64,000 bases of DNA from Curtobacterium sp. MMLR14_010. Its GTDB lineage: Bacteria; Actinomycetota; Actinomycetes; Actinomycetales; Microbacteriaceae. Numbering within the stretch: the first letter of the stretch is position 1; each line of letters opens with the position of its first letter. This document shows positions 47,592 to 56,866 of the stretch, in pieces. Location: the NCBI RefSeq assembly GCF_001865015.1, contig NZ_MJGV01000046.1, forward strand, positions 471,993 to 535,992. Reading direction: 5' to 3'. A model generated the notes under the pieces. The model saw only the letters and a program-made list of their open reading frames with translations, had not been told where the DNA came from and ran no database searches. The translations under genes and the position numbers were made by a program.

Positions 47592-48551
47592 TCAGGCCTG
47601 CAGCGTGTCCCGCGGGTACTCACCGAAGCGGGTGGCGTACGCGGCGGAGAAGCGGCCGAGGTGGGCGAACCCCCAGCGCACGGCGACCGCGGCGACGGTC
47701 AGCTCGCCGGGCGCACCACGACGGAGCTCCTCGCGGATGCGGTCCAGGCGGATCCCGCGCAGCATCGAGTTCGGCGCGGTCCCGACCTGGCGCTGGAAGG
47801 CCTGCTGCAGCCCGCGGACACTGAGCCCGACGTGGTCCGCCACGTCGGTCGTGGAGATCGGGGTGTGGGCGAACGCGTGCATGTACTCGACGGCCTCGCG
47901 GACACGGCCGGTGGCCCCCTGCGGCAGCGGGACCTGGGGCGCGAGCAACCGGTGCGGGAAGGTCTTCAGCAGCGCGAGCGCCGTGGCCCGGGCGATCTCG
48001 GCGAGCCCGATGACGGAGACCGGTGGGGAACCCAGCACGACGCCGGCTGCCCGCTGCACCTGCTGGTTCCAGACGCGCAGGTCCTCCGGTCGCGGTGCCG
48101 CCGTGTGGTCGAACACGAGCGGCCCGGGCTGGACGCCGTGGAGCTCGGCGGCCATCTCCTCGAGGTGCGTCCGCTCGAACTGCACCAGGCTCTGCCGGAC
48201 GTCGGCGAGCTCGAAGACGAAGGGACGACCGGTCGGGAACATCATCGGCGACCCGGGCCGGAGCTGGGCCTCGTCGCGACCGATGTCGATGCGTCCACCG
48301 CCGTCGGCCGTCCACATGACCGCGTACTCGTCCTGCAGCTCGACCTCACCACGGACGCGCGCGTCGAAGCGGGTCGAGCGGAACGAGATCTGGTCGTTGC
48401 CGACACCGCGGAACCGGTAGGCGAAGGGACGATCGGTGCGTGCGGCCGCGAAGCCGGCACCCTCGTAGGCGTCCTCGTACATCCGCAGGGCGTCCTCGAG
48501 GACGGTCCCCGAGGTCTCGAAGCTGCTCCTGGGATCAGACTGGTCGTTCAT
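47592..48551 (-). CDS. AraC family transcriptional regulator
   Basis: 319-residue regulator. The N-terminal half looks like a cupin-type effector domain (RIDIGRDEAQLRPGSPMMFPTGRPFVFELADVRQSLVQF). The C-terminal half is the double helix-turn-helix: ISTTDVADHVGLSVRGLQQAFQRQVGTAPNSMLRGIRLDRIREEL and VAAVAVRWGFAHLGRFSAAYATRFGEYPRDTL. Ligand and targets unknown; the hydrolase 34 bp downstream may be a target or simply cotranscribed. Confidence 0.9.
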   Translation of the reverse strand: MNDQSDPRSSFETSGTVLEDALRMYEDAYEGAGFAAARTDRPFAYRFRGVGNDQISFRSTRFDARVRGEVELQDEYAVMWTADGGGRIDIGRDEAQLRPGSPMMFPTGRPFVFELADVRQSLVQFERTHLEEMAAELHGVQPGPLVFDHTAAPRPEDLRVWNQQVQRAAGVVLGSPPVSVIGLAEIARATALALLKTFPHRLLAPQVPLPQGATGRVREAVEYMHAFAHTPISTTDVADHVGLSVRGLQQAFQRQVGTAPNSMLRGIRLDRIREELRRGAPGELTVAAVAVRWGFAHLGRFSAAYATRFGEYPRDTLQA

Positions 48552-48630
48552 CGCGGTGATCGTGACACGGCGGATGCCAGGTGTCTCAATCGTTCACACG
48601 AGTTTGCGGGTTCCGGCCGACCCGATGCGC

Positions 48631-49047
48631 TTACCGGATCAGGCGACGGACCGTCCAGGTGTTCGTCTCGCCCTCACGCGCGTAGCGCAGCTCGTCGACG
48701 ACCATGCCGACCAGGGCGAGACCGCGACCGCTCTCGGCGGACGCATCTGGGAGCTCGGCAACCGAGGGGTCGACGGAGGCAGGCAGACCGTCATCGGTGA
48801 GCCGAGCCTCCAGGCCGCCGTCGCGGACCGCGAGGGCGAGGGAGCAGGCGACGCGCGCGTCGGCGCCGGCGTGTTCGACGACGTTGGAGGCGAGTTCGAC
48901 GAGGGCGAGCTCGAAGGCCATGCGGTCCTCGGGCCCGACGGAGGGCTCGGTGCCCCAGACTCGGGCGAGGAACTCGTGGACGGCGGTGACGTCGTCCGGC
49001 GGCGACGCGAAGTCGAGGCGGTGCTCGGCCACGGCGGTCCCGCTCAC
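48631..49047 (-). CDS. RsbW-like anti-sigma factor kinase
   Basis: 138-residue GHKL-type serine kinase related to RsbW/SpoIIAB. The N-box is FELALVELASNVVEHAG, and the G1/G2 motifs are ARLTDDGLPASVDPS and ESGRGLALVGMVVDELRY. It overlaps the upstream RsbV-like gene by four bases (GTGA), making a classic partner-switch pair. No sigma factor gene is adjacent, so its target sigma factor or other partner must be encoded elsewhere. Confidence 0.9.
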   Translation of the reverse strand: MSGTAVAEHRLDFASPPDDVTAVHEFLARVWGTEPSVGPEDRMAFELALVELASNVVEHAGADARVACSLALAVRDGGLEARLTDDGLPASVDPSVAELPDASAESGRGLALVGMVVDELRYAREGETNTWTVRRLIR

Positions 49048-49382
49048 GCCCAGTTGGCGACCGCGGCGTCCCCGTCGGGGTACGTCCGCAGGATCTTGTC
49101 GATGTTCGACAGCGTGAGGACCATCGTCACCTGTTCGGACGGGGCCGCGATGCGCAGGTCCCCGCCGGCCTGCCGCGCGGTCTTCAGGCAGCCCACCAGC
49201 GCGCCCAGTCCGGAGGAGTCCATGAACTCCACCCCGGACAGCTCGACGACCACCCGGTGGTGTCCGCCGTCGACGACCGTGGCGACGGTCTCGCGGAACG
49301 CCGGTGCCGACACCATGTTGAGTCGGCCCGTGCACTCCAGGACGGCGGTGTCCGTGCCTGTCTCGTGTACGACGATGTCCAT
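49044..49382 (-). CDS. RsbV-like anti-anti-sigma factor (STAS domain)
   Basis: 112-residue STAS-domain protein related to RsbV/SpoIIAA, expected to bind and be phosphorylated by the RsbW-like kinase encoded immediately downstream. The phosphoacceptor region is VEFMDSSGLGALVGCLKTARQAGG (Ser56/Ser57). The ATG at 49382 has AGAGGGGG upstream. A longer reading frame upstream has no support. Role in the stress response is inferred from the family. Confidence 0.9.
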   Translation of the reverse strand: MDIVVHETGTDTAVLECTGRLNMVSAPAFRETVATVVDGGHHRVVVELSGVEFMDSSGLGALVGCLKTARQAGGDLRIAAPSEQVTMVLTLSNIDKILRTYPDGDAAVANWA

Positions 49383-49447
49383 GCGGATGCCCCCTCTGAT
49401 CGGAACGTCTTGCTCCGCGACCCTACCGGTTCTGCGCTGCGCTGCCG

Positions 49448-50650
49448 TCAGTCGGCGCGTCGTGCGGCCACGACCTGCACGACGACGGCCGCGCCCATGA
49501 GCACCACCATGACCGATCCCATCGCGATCGCGGTGCCGCCGAGCAGCCCGGCCAGGGGTGTTCCGAGCCCGCCGAGCCCGAACGACAGGCCGCCCTGCAG
49601 CGCTGCGGCGGTCCCCGGATGGGCTGCACCGATGTGCTGCGTCCTGGTCATGGCGGCCGGCAGGACGAAGCCCCACGCGGCGGTGACGACGGCGAGGCAG
49701 CACCAGACGGCGACCGGACCGAGGCCGATGACCGCCGAGCCGAACACCCCGGCGGCGCCGATCGTCCCGACGAGCAGGCCGGTGGTGAGCAGCGCGTCCT
49801 CGGAGAACCGCCCGACGACCCGCCGGAACACGAGCGTCGTGACGATCATCATCGTGGCGTTCGTGGCGAAGACGATCGTGTAGAGCTGCTCGGAGAAGCC
49901 GAACTGCGTCTGGAACACGAACGAGCTCGTCGCGATGTACGCGAAGAAGCCGATCGTCGAGAGCACGCTCGTGAGCAGGTACGCCCGGAAGCGCGGGATC
50001 GCCACGAGCTGCCGGATGCGCTGCCAGTTCGCACCGAGTCCGATCCCGCCGCGGGCAGCCGGACGCAGGGTCTCGTGGAAGAACGGCACGACGAGGGCGA
50101 AGAACACCGCGCCGAGGACCGCGAGTACGACGAACATGACCCGCCACGTGCCGACGAGCAGCACCGCTCCCCCGGCCAACGGCGCCACGACCGGGCCGAT
50201 GGCGTTGATCGCGGCGAGGGTGCCGAAGACCTTCGCCATCCGCGGCCCCTCGGTGACGTCCGACACCATCGCCCTGCCCGCGACGGCGGCGGCGGCCCCG
50301 GCCAGGCCCTGCACGACCCGCGCGGCGACGAGCGTGCCGACGTCGGGCGCCAGGGCGCAGCCGAGCGAGGCGAGCGCGAACAGCGCCGTCCCGCCGAGCA
50401 TCAGCGGCCGCCGACCGATGCCGTCGCTGACCGGCCCGGCGAGGAGCTGCCCGACCGCGAACGCCACGAGGAACGCGGTGAGCGAGAGCTGCACGGCGCT
50501 CGGGGTGCTGCCGAGGTCGCGGGCGATCGCAGGCAGCGCCGGGATGTACATGTCCGTCGCGAAGGGCGAGACCCCGACGATGAGCGCCAGCGGCACGATC
50601 GGGGGCAGGGTCATGCGGATGGGTCGGTTGCGGGTGCGCGCCGTCGTCAC
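49448..50650 (-). CDS. Bcr/CflA-type MFS multidrug transporter
   Basis: 400-residue drug:proton antiporter of the 12-helix DHA1 type. The N-terminus LALIVGVSPFATDMYIPALPAIARDL and the loop GPVSDGIGRRPLMLGGTALFALASLG are typical of Bcr/CflA. Substrates are unknown. The GTG start at 50650 has TAGCCT (plus 50658-50663) seven bases upstream and no ribosome site, so a leaderless transcript is likely. Upstream lies the 1.1-kb repeat block. Confidence 0.9.
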   Translation of the reverse strand: MTTARTRNRPIRMTLPPIVPLALIVGVSPFATDMYIPALPAIARDLGSTPSAVQLSLTAFLVAFAVGQLLAGPVSDGIGRRPLMLGGTALFALASLGCALAPDVGTLVAARVVQGLAGAAAAVAGRAMVSDVTEGPRMAKVFGTLAAINAIGPVVAPLAGGAVLLVGTWRVMFVVLAVLGAVFFALVVPFFHETLRPAARGGIGLGANWQRIRQLVAIPRFRAYLLTSVLSTIGFFAYIATSSFVFQTQFGFSEQLYTIVFATNATMMIVTTLVFRRVVGRFSEDALLTTGLLVGTIGAAGVFGSAVIGLGPVAVWCCLAVVTAAWGFVLPAAMTRTQHIGAAHPGTAAALQGGLSFGLGGLGTPLAGLLGGTAIAMGSVMVVLMGAAVVVQVVAARRAD

Positions 50651-51369
50651 GGCGGCAAGGCTACGCGCTGCCGAATCGATTCGACGGGGGTGGGGTCAGT
50701 CGCGGTGGCGGTGGCGGGGTGGCGGTGGCGGTGGCGGGGGCGGGGTGGGCGCGGGGGCGCGCACCGTGCGCGGTCGCCCGGCCGGTGCGAGGTTGCGCAC
50801 TCCGTGCGCCGCGACGGCCCTGCACGACGTGCGCAACCTCGCACCACACGGCGGGGCGGGCGGCGGGGCCGGACGGCGGGGCCGGACGGCGGGGCCGGGC
50901 GGCGGCGGGGCCGGGCGGGGGTGCGAGCGGTCACGACACCCCGCTCGCGTCCGCCGGGTGGTCGGGAACCGTCGTCCCGGCGACGTCGGAGCGACGATCC
51001 GTGGCCGGTCGGCGTCGCGCCGACGGGGCGTCGCGACCACTCGACGAGGGTGACCGGCCGGCGGCAGGCGCACCACACGACGGACGCACACCGTGCGCGG
51101 TCGCCCGGCCGGTGCGGGGTTGCGCACTCCGTGCGCCGCGACGGCCTCGCACGACGTGCGCAAGCTCGCATCAGGCGGGGATGCCGGCGGCGGCGGGTGC
51201 GGGCGGGGGTGCGAGCGGTCACGACACCCCGCTCACGTCCGCCGGGTGGTCGGGAACCGTCGTCCCGGCGGCGCCGGATCGACGAACCGTGGCCGGTCGG
51301 CGTCGCGCCGACGGGGCGTCGCGACCACTCGAGGAGGGTGACCGGCCGGCGGCAGGCGCACCACACGAC

Positions 51370-51411
51370 GGACGGGAGGCTCGGTGCCGGCTGGCACCGA
51401 GCCTCCCGTCC
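51370..51411. repeat. Perfect palindrome, GGAGGCTCGGTGCC family
   Basis: 19-nt arms (51370-51388 and 51393-51411) around GGCT. Variant of the GGAGGCCCGGTGCC family with a T/A exchange in each arm, a compensatory change that keeps the pairing. Confidence 0.85.
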
Positions 51412-51626
51412 GGGGGCGCGCACCGTGCGCGGTCGCCCAGCCGGTGCGAGGTTGCGCACTCCGTGCGCCGCGACGACCCCGCACCAGGTGCACAACCTCG
51501 CACCACGGTGCGGGGCCGCGAGCGGTCGGGAACCGTCGGACCGGCGGCGCCGGAGCGACGAACTGTGGCCGGTCGGCGTCGCGACCACTCGACGAGGGTG
51601 ATCCGGCGGCGCGGCGCACCACGCGA

Positions 51627-51670
51627 CGGACGGGAGGCTCGGTGCCAGCTGGCACCGAGCCTCCCGTCCG
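51627..51670. repeat. Perfect 44-bp palindrome, GGAGGCTCGGTGCC family
   Basis: Fully symmetric 44-bp sequence with AGCT centre, 92 bp from the ppc stop codon. Same arm variant as the copy at 51370-51411. Confidence 0.85.
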
Positions 51671-51761
51671 GTGGCGCGCACCGTGCGCCGCGACGGCCCC
51701 GCACCACGTGCGCAACCTCGCACCAGGCCGCGGGACCTGGCGAGACCCGGGGCCGCGCGGG

Positions 51762-54419
51762 TCAGCCCGTGTTCTGGAGGCCGGCGGCGATGCCGTTCAC
51801 CGTCAGCAGGAGCAGCCGGTGGTCGGCGTCCGTCGGGTCGGTGCTCCCCGTCGTGCGGATCGCGCGGAGCGCCCGGAGCTGCAGGTGCGACAGGGCGTCG
51901 ACGTAGGGGCTGCGGAGTCGCACGGCGCGGGCGAGCACCGGGCGGTCCTGCAGGACGTCGGAGCCGCCGGAGACCCGGAGGACCCAGTCGCGGGTGCGGA
52001 TCATCTCGTCGAGGACGGCGCTCGCCAGGTCGTCGCGGTCGGCGAGGTCGAGGTAGCGACGGGCGATCTGCTCGTCCGTCTTCGCGAGGGACATCTCGAC
52101 GTTCTTGATCATCGCGCCGAACAGCGGCCACTCCCGGAAGGCGGTGCGGAGGAGGTCGAGGTCGCCGACGGCCTCGAGCGCGGAGCCGAGGCCGTACCAG
52201 CCGGCGAGGTTGATGCGGGCCTGGGTCCAGGAGAACACCCACGGGATGGCGCGGAGGTCCTCGAGCGACTCCACCGACAGGCCACGGCGGGCGGGACGGG
52301 AGCCGAGCGGCAGCAGCCCGATCTCCTCCATCGGGGTGACCCGGGCGAACCAGGGCGCGAAGCCCTCGGCCTTGACGAGGGCGTGGAAGGCCTCGCGGGA
52401 GACGTCGTCGAGGCGCTGTGCGAGGTCGCGGAAGCGGTCGGCGGCGGCCTCGGTGCGGGCCTCGTTCGAGGGCGAGGACGCGAAGAGCGTCGCCGCGGCC
52501 ATCTGCTCGAGGTGTCGGGCGGCGATGTCCTGGTCGCCGTACTGGGCGAAGATGACCTCGCCCTGCTCGGTGATCTTCAGGCGGCCGTCGATCGACCCGG
52601 GCGGCTGCGCGAGGACGGCCTCGTTCGCGGGTCCGCCACCACGGCCGAGCGAGCCGCCGCGGCCGTGGAACAGGGTGAGCTCGACGTCGTTGTCCCTGGC
52701 CCAGCGGGCGATGCGGGCCTGGGCGTCGTACAGCGCCAGGTTCGCCGAGACGGGGCCGACGTCCTTCGAGGAGTCGGAGTAGCCGAGCATCACCTCGAGC
52801 TTCCGACCGGTCACGGCGAGGCGCCGCTGGAAGGCCTCGGTGCGGACGGCCTCGTCGAGGATCTCGACGCTGGCGTGCAGGTCGGCGAAGGTCTCGAACA
52901 GCGGTATGACGTCGAGGACCGGCGCGGCCTCGACGGACCCGAGGGCGGCGGCGGCCAGCTCGTGCACGTTCGCGAGGTCGGCGGCGGACTGCGTGAAGGA
53001 GACGATGTAGCGGTTCGAGGCCCGGACCCCGTAGCGGCGCTGCAGGTCGGCGATGGTCCGGAAGACCGCGAGGACCTCTTCCGTGGTCTCGCTCAGCTCG
53101 CCGCCGGCGCGGATATCGGCCAGGGCGGTCCGGTGCACCTGCGAGTGCTGGCGGATCTCGAGCTCGGCGAGGTGGAACCCGAACGTCTGGACCTGCCAGA
53201 TGAGGTTCTGCAGCTCGCCGTACGCGGGTCGAGCGGCACCGCCGACGACCAGGGAGGCCTGGATGACGCGGAGGTCGGCGAGGAAGGCCTCGGGGCCGTC
53301 GTACGCCAGGCCCGGCTCGCCACGGCGGGTGGCGTCGAGGCGTGCCGCGGTGAACAGCAGCGCCCGGCGGTGGGTCTCGTTCGGCGCGCGGATGCCGATG
53401 CGCTCGGCGATCTCGGCGTCGAGGGCCTCCTGGGCGAACACGAGCGCCGTGAGGCCGGGGTCGGCCGGGGTCTCGTCGTGATCGAGTGTCAGCGTGCTGC
53501 CGATGCGGGTGGCGGCGCGGGCGAGGCCGAGCAGGATGTGCTCGGCGGCGATCTCCGCGGCCTGTCGGGTGACGGCGGCGGTGACGTGCGGGTTGCCGTC
53601 GCGGTCACCGCCGATCCACGTGCCGAAGCGGACGAAGGCCGGAGCCTGGACCGGGGCGCTGCCGGCGGCGTCGCCGAGGAGCCGGTCGTCGAGCAGGCGG
53701 TAGACCTGCGGGACGATCTCGAACAGCGTCTGGTCGAACACGCTCATCGCCGTGCGGACCTCGTCGAGCGGGGTCGGCCGGGTGGTGCGGAGCGGGGACG
53801 TGCGGAGGAGGGTCGTGATCTCCTCGAGGAGCCGGCGCTCGTTCTCCGCGCGGGCCATGGCGTTCTTGGCGGAGTCCCGCTCGTCGATGAGGTCCGTGAT
53901 GCGTCGGACGGCCGTGGTGACCGCGCGGCGTCGGGCCTCGGTCGGGTGGGCGGTCAGGACGGGGTGGAACCGGAGGCCGTCGAGGCGCGCGGCGGCCTCG
54001 TCGGGGCCGAGCTCGTCGACGAGGCGCGCGTACGTCGCCGGGAAGGAGTCCCCCGCGACGCCGCCGTCGTCCCCGCGGAGCCGGAGCACGCGCACGCGGT
54101 GGTGCTCCTCGGCCAGGTTCGTCAGGTGGAAGTAGGTGGTGAATGCCCGAGCGACCTCTTCGGCACGCTCGGCCGACATCCCGGCCACGACGGCCTCGGC
54201 CCGTGCGGCCCCCTCGGCGTCGGAGCCCTCGTACGCCGTGATGACCGCTGCGCGCAGGGACTCGACGTCGCGCAGGAGCTCGTCGCCGCCGCTCTCCCGC
54301 AGCACGCGGCCGAGGAGTTCGCCGAGGTAGCGGACGTCAGCGCGGAGGTCGCTGTCGACCGCACCGCTGACATCGTCGCGGGCACTGCCGAAGCGTGTCG
54401 AACCGTCGATCGCCGTCAT
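51762..54419 (-). CDS. ppc: Phosphoenolpyruvate carboxylase
   Basis: Anaplerotic enzyme carboxylating PEP to oxaloacetate for the TCA cycle. The 885-residue protein has the catalytic histidine motif VLTAHPTEARRRAV, VMLGYSDSSKDVG, the active-site FHGRGGSLGRGGGPANEAV and the C-terminal VNGIAAGLQNTG. The ATG at 54419 follows GAAAGGA by five bases; the in-frame extension to 54572 is rejected. Monocistronic by spacing. Confidence 0.96.
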   Translation of the reverse strand: MTAIDGSTRFGSARDDVSGAVDSDLRADVRYLGELLGRVLRESGGDELLRDVESLRAAVITAYEGSDAEGAARAEAVVAGMSAERAEEVARAFTTYFHLTNLAEEHHRVRVLRLRGDDGGVAGDSFPATYARLVDELGPDEAAARLDGLRFHPVLTAHPTEARRRAVTTAVRRITDLIDERDSAKNAMARAENERRLLEEITTLLRTSPLRTTRPTPLDEVRTAMSVFDQTLFEIVPQVYRLLDDRLLGDAAGSAPVQAPAFVRFGTWIGGDRDGNPHVTAAVTRQAAEIAAEHILLGLARAATRIGSTLTLDHDETPADPGLTALVFAQEALDAEIAERIGIRAPNETHRRALLFTAARLDATRRGEPGLAYDGPEAFLADLRVIQASLVVGGAARPAYGELQNLIWQVQTFGFHLAELEIRQHSQVHRTALADIRAGGELSETTEEVLAVFRTIADLQRRYGVRASNRYIVSFTQSAADLANVHELAAAALGSVEAAPVLDVIPLFETFADLHASVEILDEAVRTEAFQRRLAVTGRKLEVMLGYSDSSKDVGPVSANLALYDAQARIARWARDNDVELTLFHGRGGSLGRGGGPANEAVLAQPPGSIDGRLKITEQGEVIFAQYGDQDIAARHLEQMAAATLFASSPSNEARTEAAADRFRDLAQRLDDVSREAFHALVKAEGFAPWFARVTPMEEIGLLPLGSRPARRGLSVESLEDLRAIPWVFSWTQARINLAGWYGLGSALEAVGDLDLLRTAFREWPLFGAMIKNVEMSLAKTDEQIARRYLDLADRDDLASAVLDEMIRTRDWVLRVSGGSDVLQDRPVLARAVRLRSPYVDALSHLQLRALRAIRTTGSTDPTDADHRLLLLTVNGIAAGLQNTG

Positions 54420-54588
54420 GGGGTCCTTTCGGGTCAGGCTCGCCCGGGGTACCGGTCCGGGACCCCAGCAGCGTATCGGGAGCCGGCCGCGCGTGACGAC
54501 GACCGTCCAGACGGCCTGGCACGGTGCGCGACGCGCGGTGCACGGCGCTCGGCGCTCGGCGCTCGGCGCCACCGTGCACGACGTGCGG

Positions 54589-54607
54589 TGACTGCGAGGC
54601 GCAGTCA
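54589..54607 (-). terminator. Terminator of heme oxygenase gene
   Basis: TGACTGCG (54589-54596) pairs with CGCAGTCA (54600-54607) around AGG, just past the stop codon at 54612 on the minus strand. Upstream of it, between here and ppc, three CGGCGCT repeats lie near 54545-54568. Confidence 0.65.
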
Positions 54608-54611
54608 GCGG

Positions 54612-55286
54612 TCAGGCGGTGGCGGACGCCGGCGGCGCCAGCGGCCCGCGCTGGGCGTCCAGTCCCGCGAGCAGCCCCGTGTTCAGCGCGTACGCGAGCT
54701 CCACCTCGGCGATGACCCGCTCGCGCTCGACGTCGTCCCAGGGCGCGGCGTCGAGCTGCGCGCGGTACGTGTCACCGAACGCGGTCGGGTCGGCGACCTG
54801 GTCGAAGATGTAGAAGAGGACGCCGTTCGTGTCGAACCCGAACTGTTCCGCGACCAGCGAGCCGAGCAGGTGGCCGCCGGACAGGTCACCGAGGTAGCGC
54901 GTGTAGTGGTGTGCGACGAAGCCGCCCGGCCACGTGGCGGCGACCTCGTTGAGCCGGCGGACGTAGGCCGTGGTGGCGGGGAGCGGGCACACGAGCTCGG
55001 CCCAGTCCGGCCCGACCAGGTACTCCAGGTCCGCGCGGATCGCCGGCATCCGGGTGAGCTGCGGCGTGACGAAGGGCGCGGCGACCGGGTGCTCCGCCAT
55101 CCGCTCGGCAGCCCGTTCGAGGGCGTCGTAGACGAAGGCGTACTGCCCGAGCAGGGCGGCGTAGTCGGCCACGTCGCACTGGCCGTCGACCAGGTCGTGC
55201 ATGAACCCGTTGCCCGCGCTCGTCCCGTGCGAGCGCTGCGTGCGTCGGCGCAACAGCTCGGAGAACGGGGTGACCGTGGTGTCCAT
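54612..55286 (-). CDS. hmuO: Heme oxygenase
   Basis: Degrades heme to biliverdin, CO and iron, releasing iron from host or environmental heme. The 224-residue biliverdin-producing heme oxygenase has the proximal heme ligand His20 in RRTQRSHG and the distal helix motif YLGDLSGGHLLG. The ATG at 55286 has TAGCCT on the minus strand (plus 55294-55299) seven bases upstream, inside a DtxR-type iron box. It is divergent from a siderophore-interacting protein gene. Confidence 0.95.
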   Translation of the reverse strand: MDTTVTPFSELLRRRTQRSHGTSAGNGFMHDLVDGQCDVADYAALLGQYAFVYDALERAAERMAEHPVAAPFVTPQLTRMPAIRADLEYLVGPDWAELVCPLPATTAYVRRLNEVAATWPGGFVAHHYTRYLGDLSGGHLLGSLVAEQFGFDTNGVLFYIFDQVADPTAFGDTYRAQLDAAPWDDVERERVIAEVELAYALNTGLLAGLDAQRGPLAPPASATA

Positions 55287-55289
55287 GGA

Positions 55290-55307
55290 GGTAAGGCTAG
55301 CCTTACC
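55290..55307. promoter_or_regulatory. DtxR/IdeR-type iron box between hmuO and the SIP gene
   Basis: Perfect 18-bp palindrome GGTAAGGCTAGCCTTACC, close to the DtxR/IdeR consensus TTAGGTTAGCCTAACCTAA. Its centre contains TAGCCT on both strands, so it overlaps the -10 elements of both divergent genes. Iron-replete repression of both is expected. Confidence 0.88.
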
Positions 55308-55371
55308 CTTGGCGACGTCAAGGGGCTTCTCCCAGGAACCCGGCCGCCATCCGAGAGGACACTCCCCCACG

Positions 55372-56211
55372 ATGAGCTCGAAGAACCGCCCTCAGTCCGT
55401 CTTCGTCGTCGAGCGCACGGAGCGCCTCTCGCCGCACATGGTCCGCGTGCACCTCGGCGGCCCCGCGTTCGACGACTTCGTCGCCGGCGCCGACCCGGCG
55501 AGCCTCGCCGCGACGGACACGTACGTGAAGCTCCTGCTCGCGAAGCCGGGGCTCGGGCTGGAACCGCCGTACGACCTCGAGGCCCTCCGCGAGACGCTCC
55601 CGAAGCAGGACCGCCCGGCCCGCCGCACGTACACCGTCCGCGCCGTCGACCATGTCGCCCGCACCATCGCGATCGACTTCGTGGTGCACGGCGACGACGG
55701 GCTCGCGGGACCGTGGGCGGCAGCAGCGCAGCCCGGTGACCGGCTCGCCCTGTCCGGTCCCGGCGGCGGCTACGCCCCGAGCGACGACCCCGACGTCACG
55801 CACGTGCTGCTCGGCGACGACAGCGCACTCCCCGCCATCGGCGCCGCCCTGGAGGCCATGCACGCCTCCGCCACGGGCGTCGCCCTGGTCGAGGTGGCCG
55901 GTCCCGGCGACGAGCAGGACCTCCGGCGCCCGGCCGGGGTCGACCTGCGGTGGCTGCACCGGGACGCCACCGGCGCCGAGCCGGGCACGCTCCTGCTCGC
56001 AGCGGCGCAGGCGCTGCCCCGTGCCTCCAGTCCGGTGCAGGTGTTCGCGCACGGCGAGCGGGCCGCGATGAAGGCGATCCGTCGGCTGCTGCAGGACGAG
56101 TGGCAGCTGGAGAAGCGCGACCTGTCGCTCTCCGCGTACTGGGCGCTCGGCCGCGCCGAGGACCGGTTCCAGGAGGAGAAGCGCGAGCCGATCGGCGTCA
56201 TCTTCGCCTGA
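55372..56211 (+). CDS. Siderophore-interacting protein (FAD-dependent ferric-siderophore reductase family)
   Basis: 279-residue SIP/ViuB-type flavoprotein that reduces ferric siderophores in the cytoplasm. The N-terminal FAD-binding domain has RRTYTVRAVD and VVHGDDGLAGPWAAAAQPGDRLALSGPGG; the C-terminal domain ends ALSAYWALGRAEDRFQEEKREPIGVIFA, with the family signature around YWALGR. An in-frame ATG at 55201 would run into hmuO and across the iron box, so MSSKNRPQSVF is preferred. The promoter -10 TAGCCT (55298-55303) lies in the iron box. Confidence 0.9.
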   Translation: MSSKNRPQSVFVVERTERLSPHMVRVHLGGPAFDDFVAGADPASLAATDTYVKLLLAKPGLGLEPPYDLEALRETLPKQDRPARRTYTVRAVDHVARTIAIDFVVHGDDGLAGPWAAAAQPGDRLALSGPGGGYAPSDDPDVTHVLLGDDSALPAIGAALEAMHASATGVALVEVAGPGDEQDLRRPAGVDLRWLHRDATGAEPGTLLLAAAQALPRASSPVQVFAHGERAAMKAIRRLLQDEWQLEKRDLSLSAYWALGRAEDRFQEEKREPIGVIFA

Positions 56212-56282
56212 GCGTCGGCCGGCGGTCCGGTGCCGGCCTGGAGGCTCGGGTGGCGTCGGACGTGCCGGGTAGCGTGCCGCGC

Positions 56283-56843
56283 ATGGTCCCGTCCTGCTGC
56301 GTCCCCGGCTGCGCGAGCCCGCTCGCGCCCGGCGCGCCGGTGCCCCTGTGCGCGCTGCACGTCGCCGTCGTCGCGGACCACGCCGCTGAACTCGTCGGCG
56401 TCGAGGACCTGCTCCCCGGCCCGTGTCCCGTCTGCGGGTCACGGGTGGGCGTGCGGTTCGCCGCGGGCTCGGTGTGTGCGGTGTGCGAGTGGCGGTGGGG
56501 CGAGGTGCCCGACGGCGACCTCGCTCCCCCGCGGGTCGACGTCGTCTACTACCTGCGGCAGCGCGACCACGTCGGCGACCGCGTGAAGATCGGCACGACG
56601 GCGAACCCCCGGCAGCGGCTCGCCAGGATCAGCCACCAGGACCTGTTGGCGTTCGAGCGCGGGGACCGCCGGCTGGAGCGCCGGCGCCACGAGCAGTTCG
56701 CCGCGACCCGGTACCCCGGCACGGAGTGGTTCCGCGTGACGCCCGAGCTGCTCGCACACGTCGACGTCGTCGCCGCGGGCGTGTCCGACCCGTGGGACGC
56801 TCACGCGCGGTGGACCAGCGAGGCGCTCGCGCTGCGCGGCTGA
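56283..56843 (+). CDS. GIY-YIG nuclease family protein with N-terminal zinc-finger-like region
   Basis: 186-residue protein. The first 70 residues are cysteine-rich ([31 protein letters not shown]), suggesting two zinc sites. The C-terminal part has a GIY-YIG-like signature (VDVVYYLRQ then [13 protein letters not shown]) and [24 protein letters not shown], as in the MUG113/T5orf172 group found in phage and mobile proteins. The ATG has TAGCGT (56270-56275) seven bases upstream. Function unknown; DNA binding or nicking is possible. Confidence 0.8.
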   Translation: MVPSCCVPGCASPLAPGAPVPLCALHVAVVADHAAELVGVEDLLPGPCPVCGSRVGVRFAAGSVCAVCEWRWGEVPDGDLAPPRVDVVYYLRQRDHVGDRVKIGTTANPRQRLARISHQDLLAFERGDRRLERRRHEQFAATRYPGTEWFRVTPELLAHVDVVAAGVSDPWDAHARWTSEALALRG

Positions 56844-56866
56844 CGCCGCTTCGTACCCCTGGCGAG

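Larger units (their letters stand above)
50695..51761. repeat. Composite repeat block, about 3.5 copies of a 290-330 bp unit
   Basis: This 1.1-kb gap has no credible gene. It is built from repeated modules. Module 1, GCGCACCGTGCGCGGTCGCC to TGCGCAACCTCGCAC, occurs near 50759, 51086, 51416 and (shortened) 51674. In its first copy, module 1 holds a perfect 17-bp inverted repeat (50784-50800 with 50829-50845). Module 2, GCGGTCACGACACCCCGCT to CACCACACGACGGAC, occurs near 50927, 51215 and (shortened) 51519. Perfect palindromes follow at 51370-51411 and 51627-51670. Copies differ by point changes and small deletions. Reading frames crossing it are artefacts of high GC. Confidence 0.85.

Noticed and set aside
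51384..55739. 1451-residue plus-strand frame over the repeat block and ppc
   Set aside because: Crosses the composite repeats, then runs antisense through ppc and hmuO. No domain or start site.
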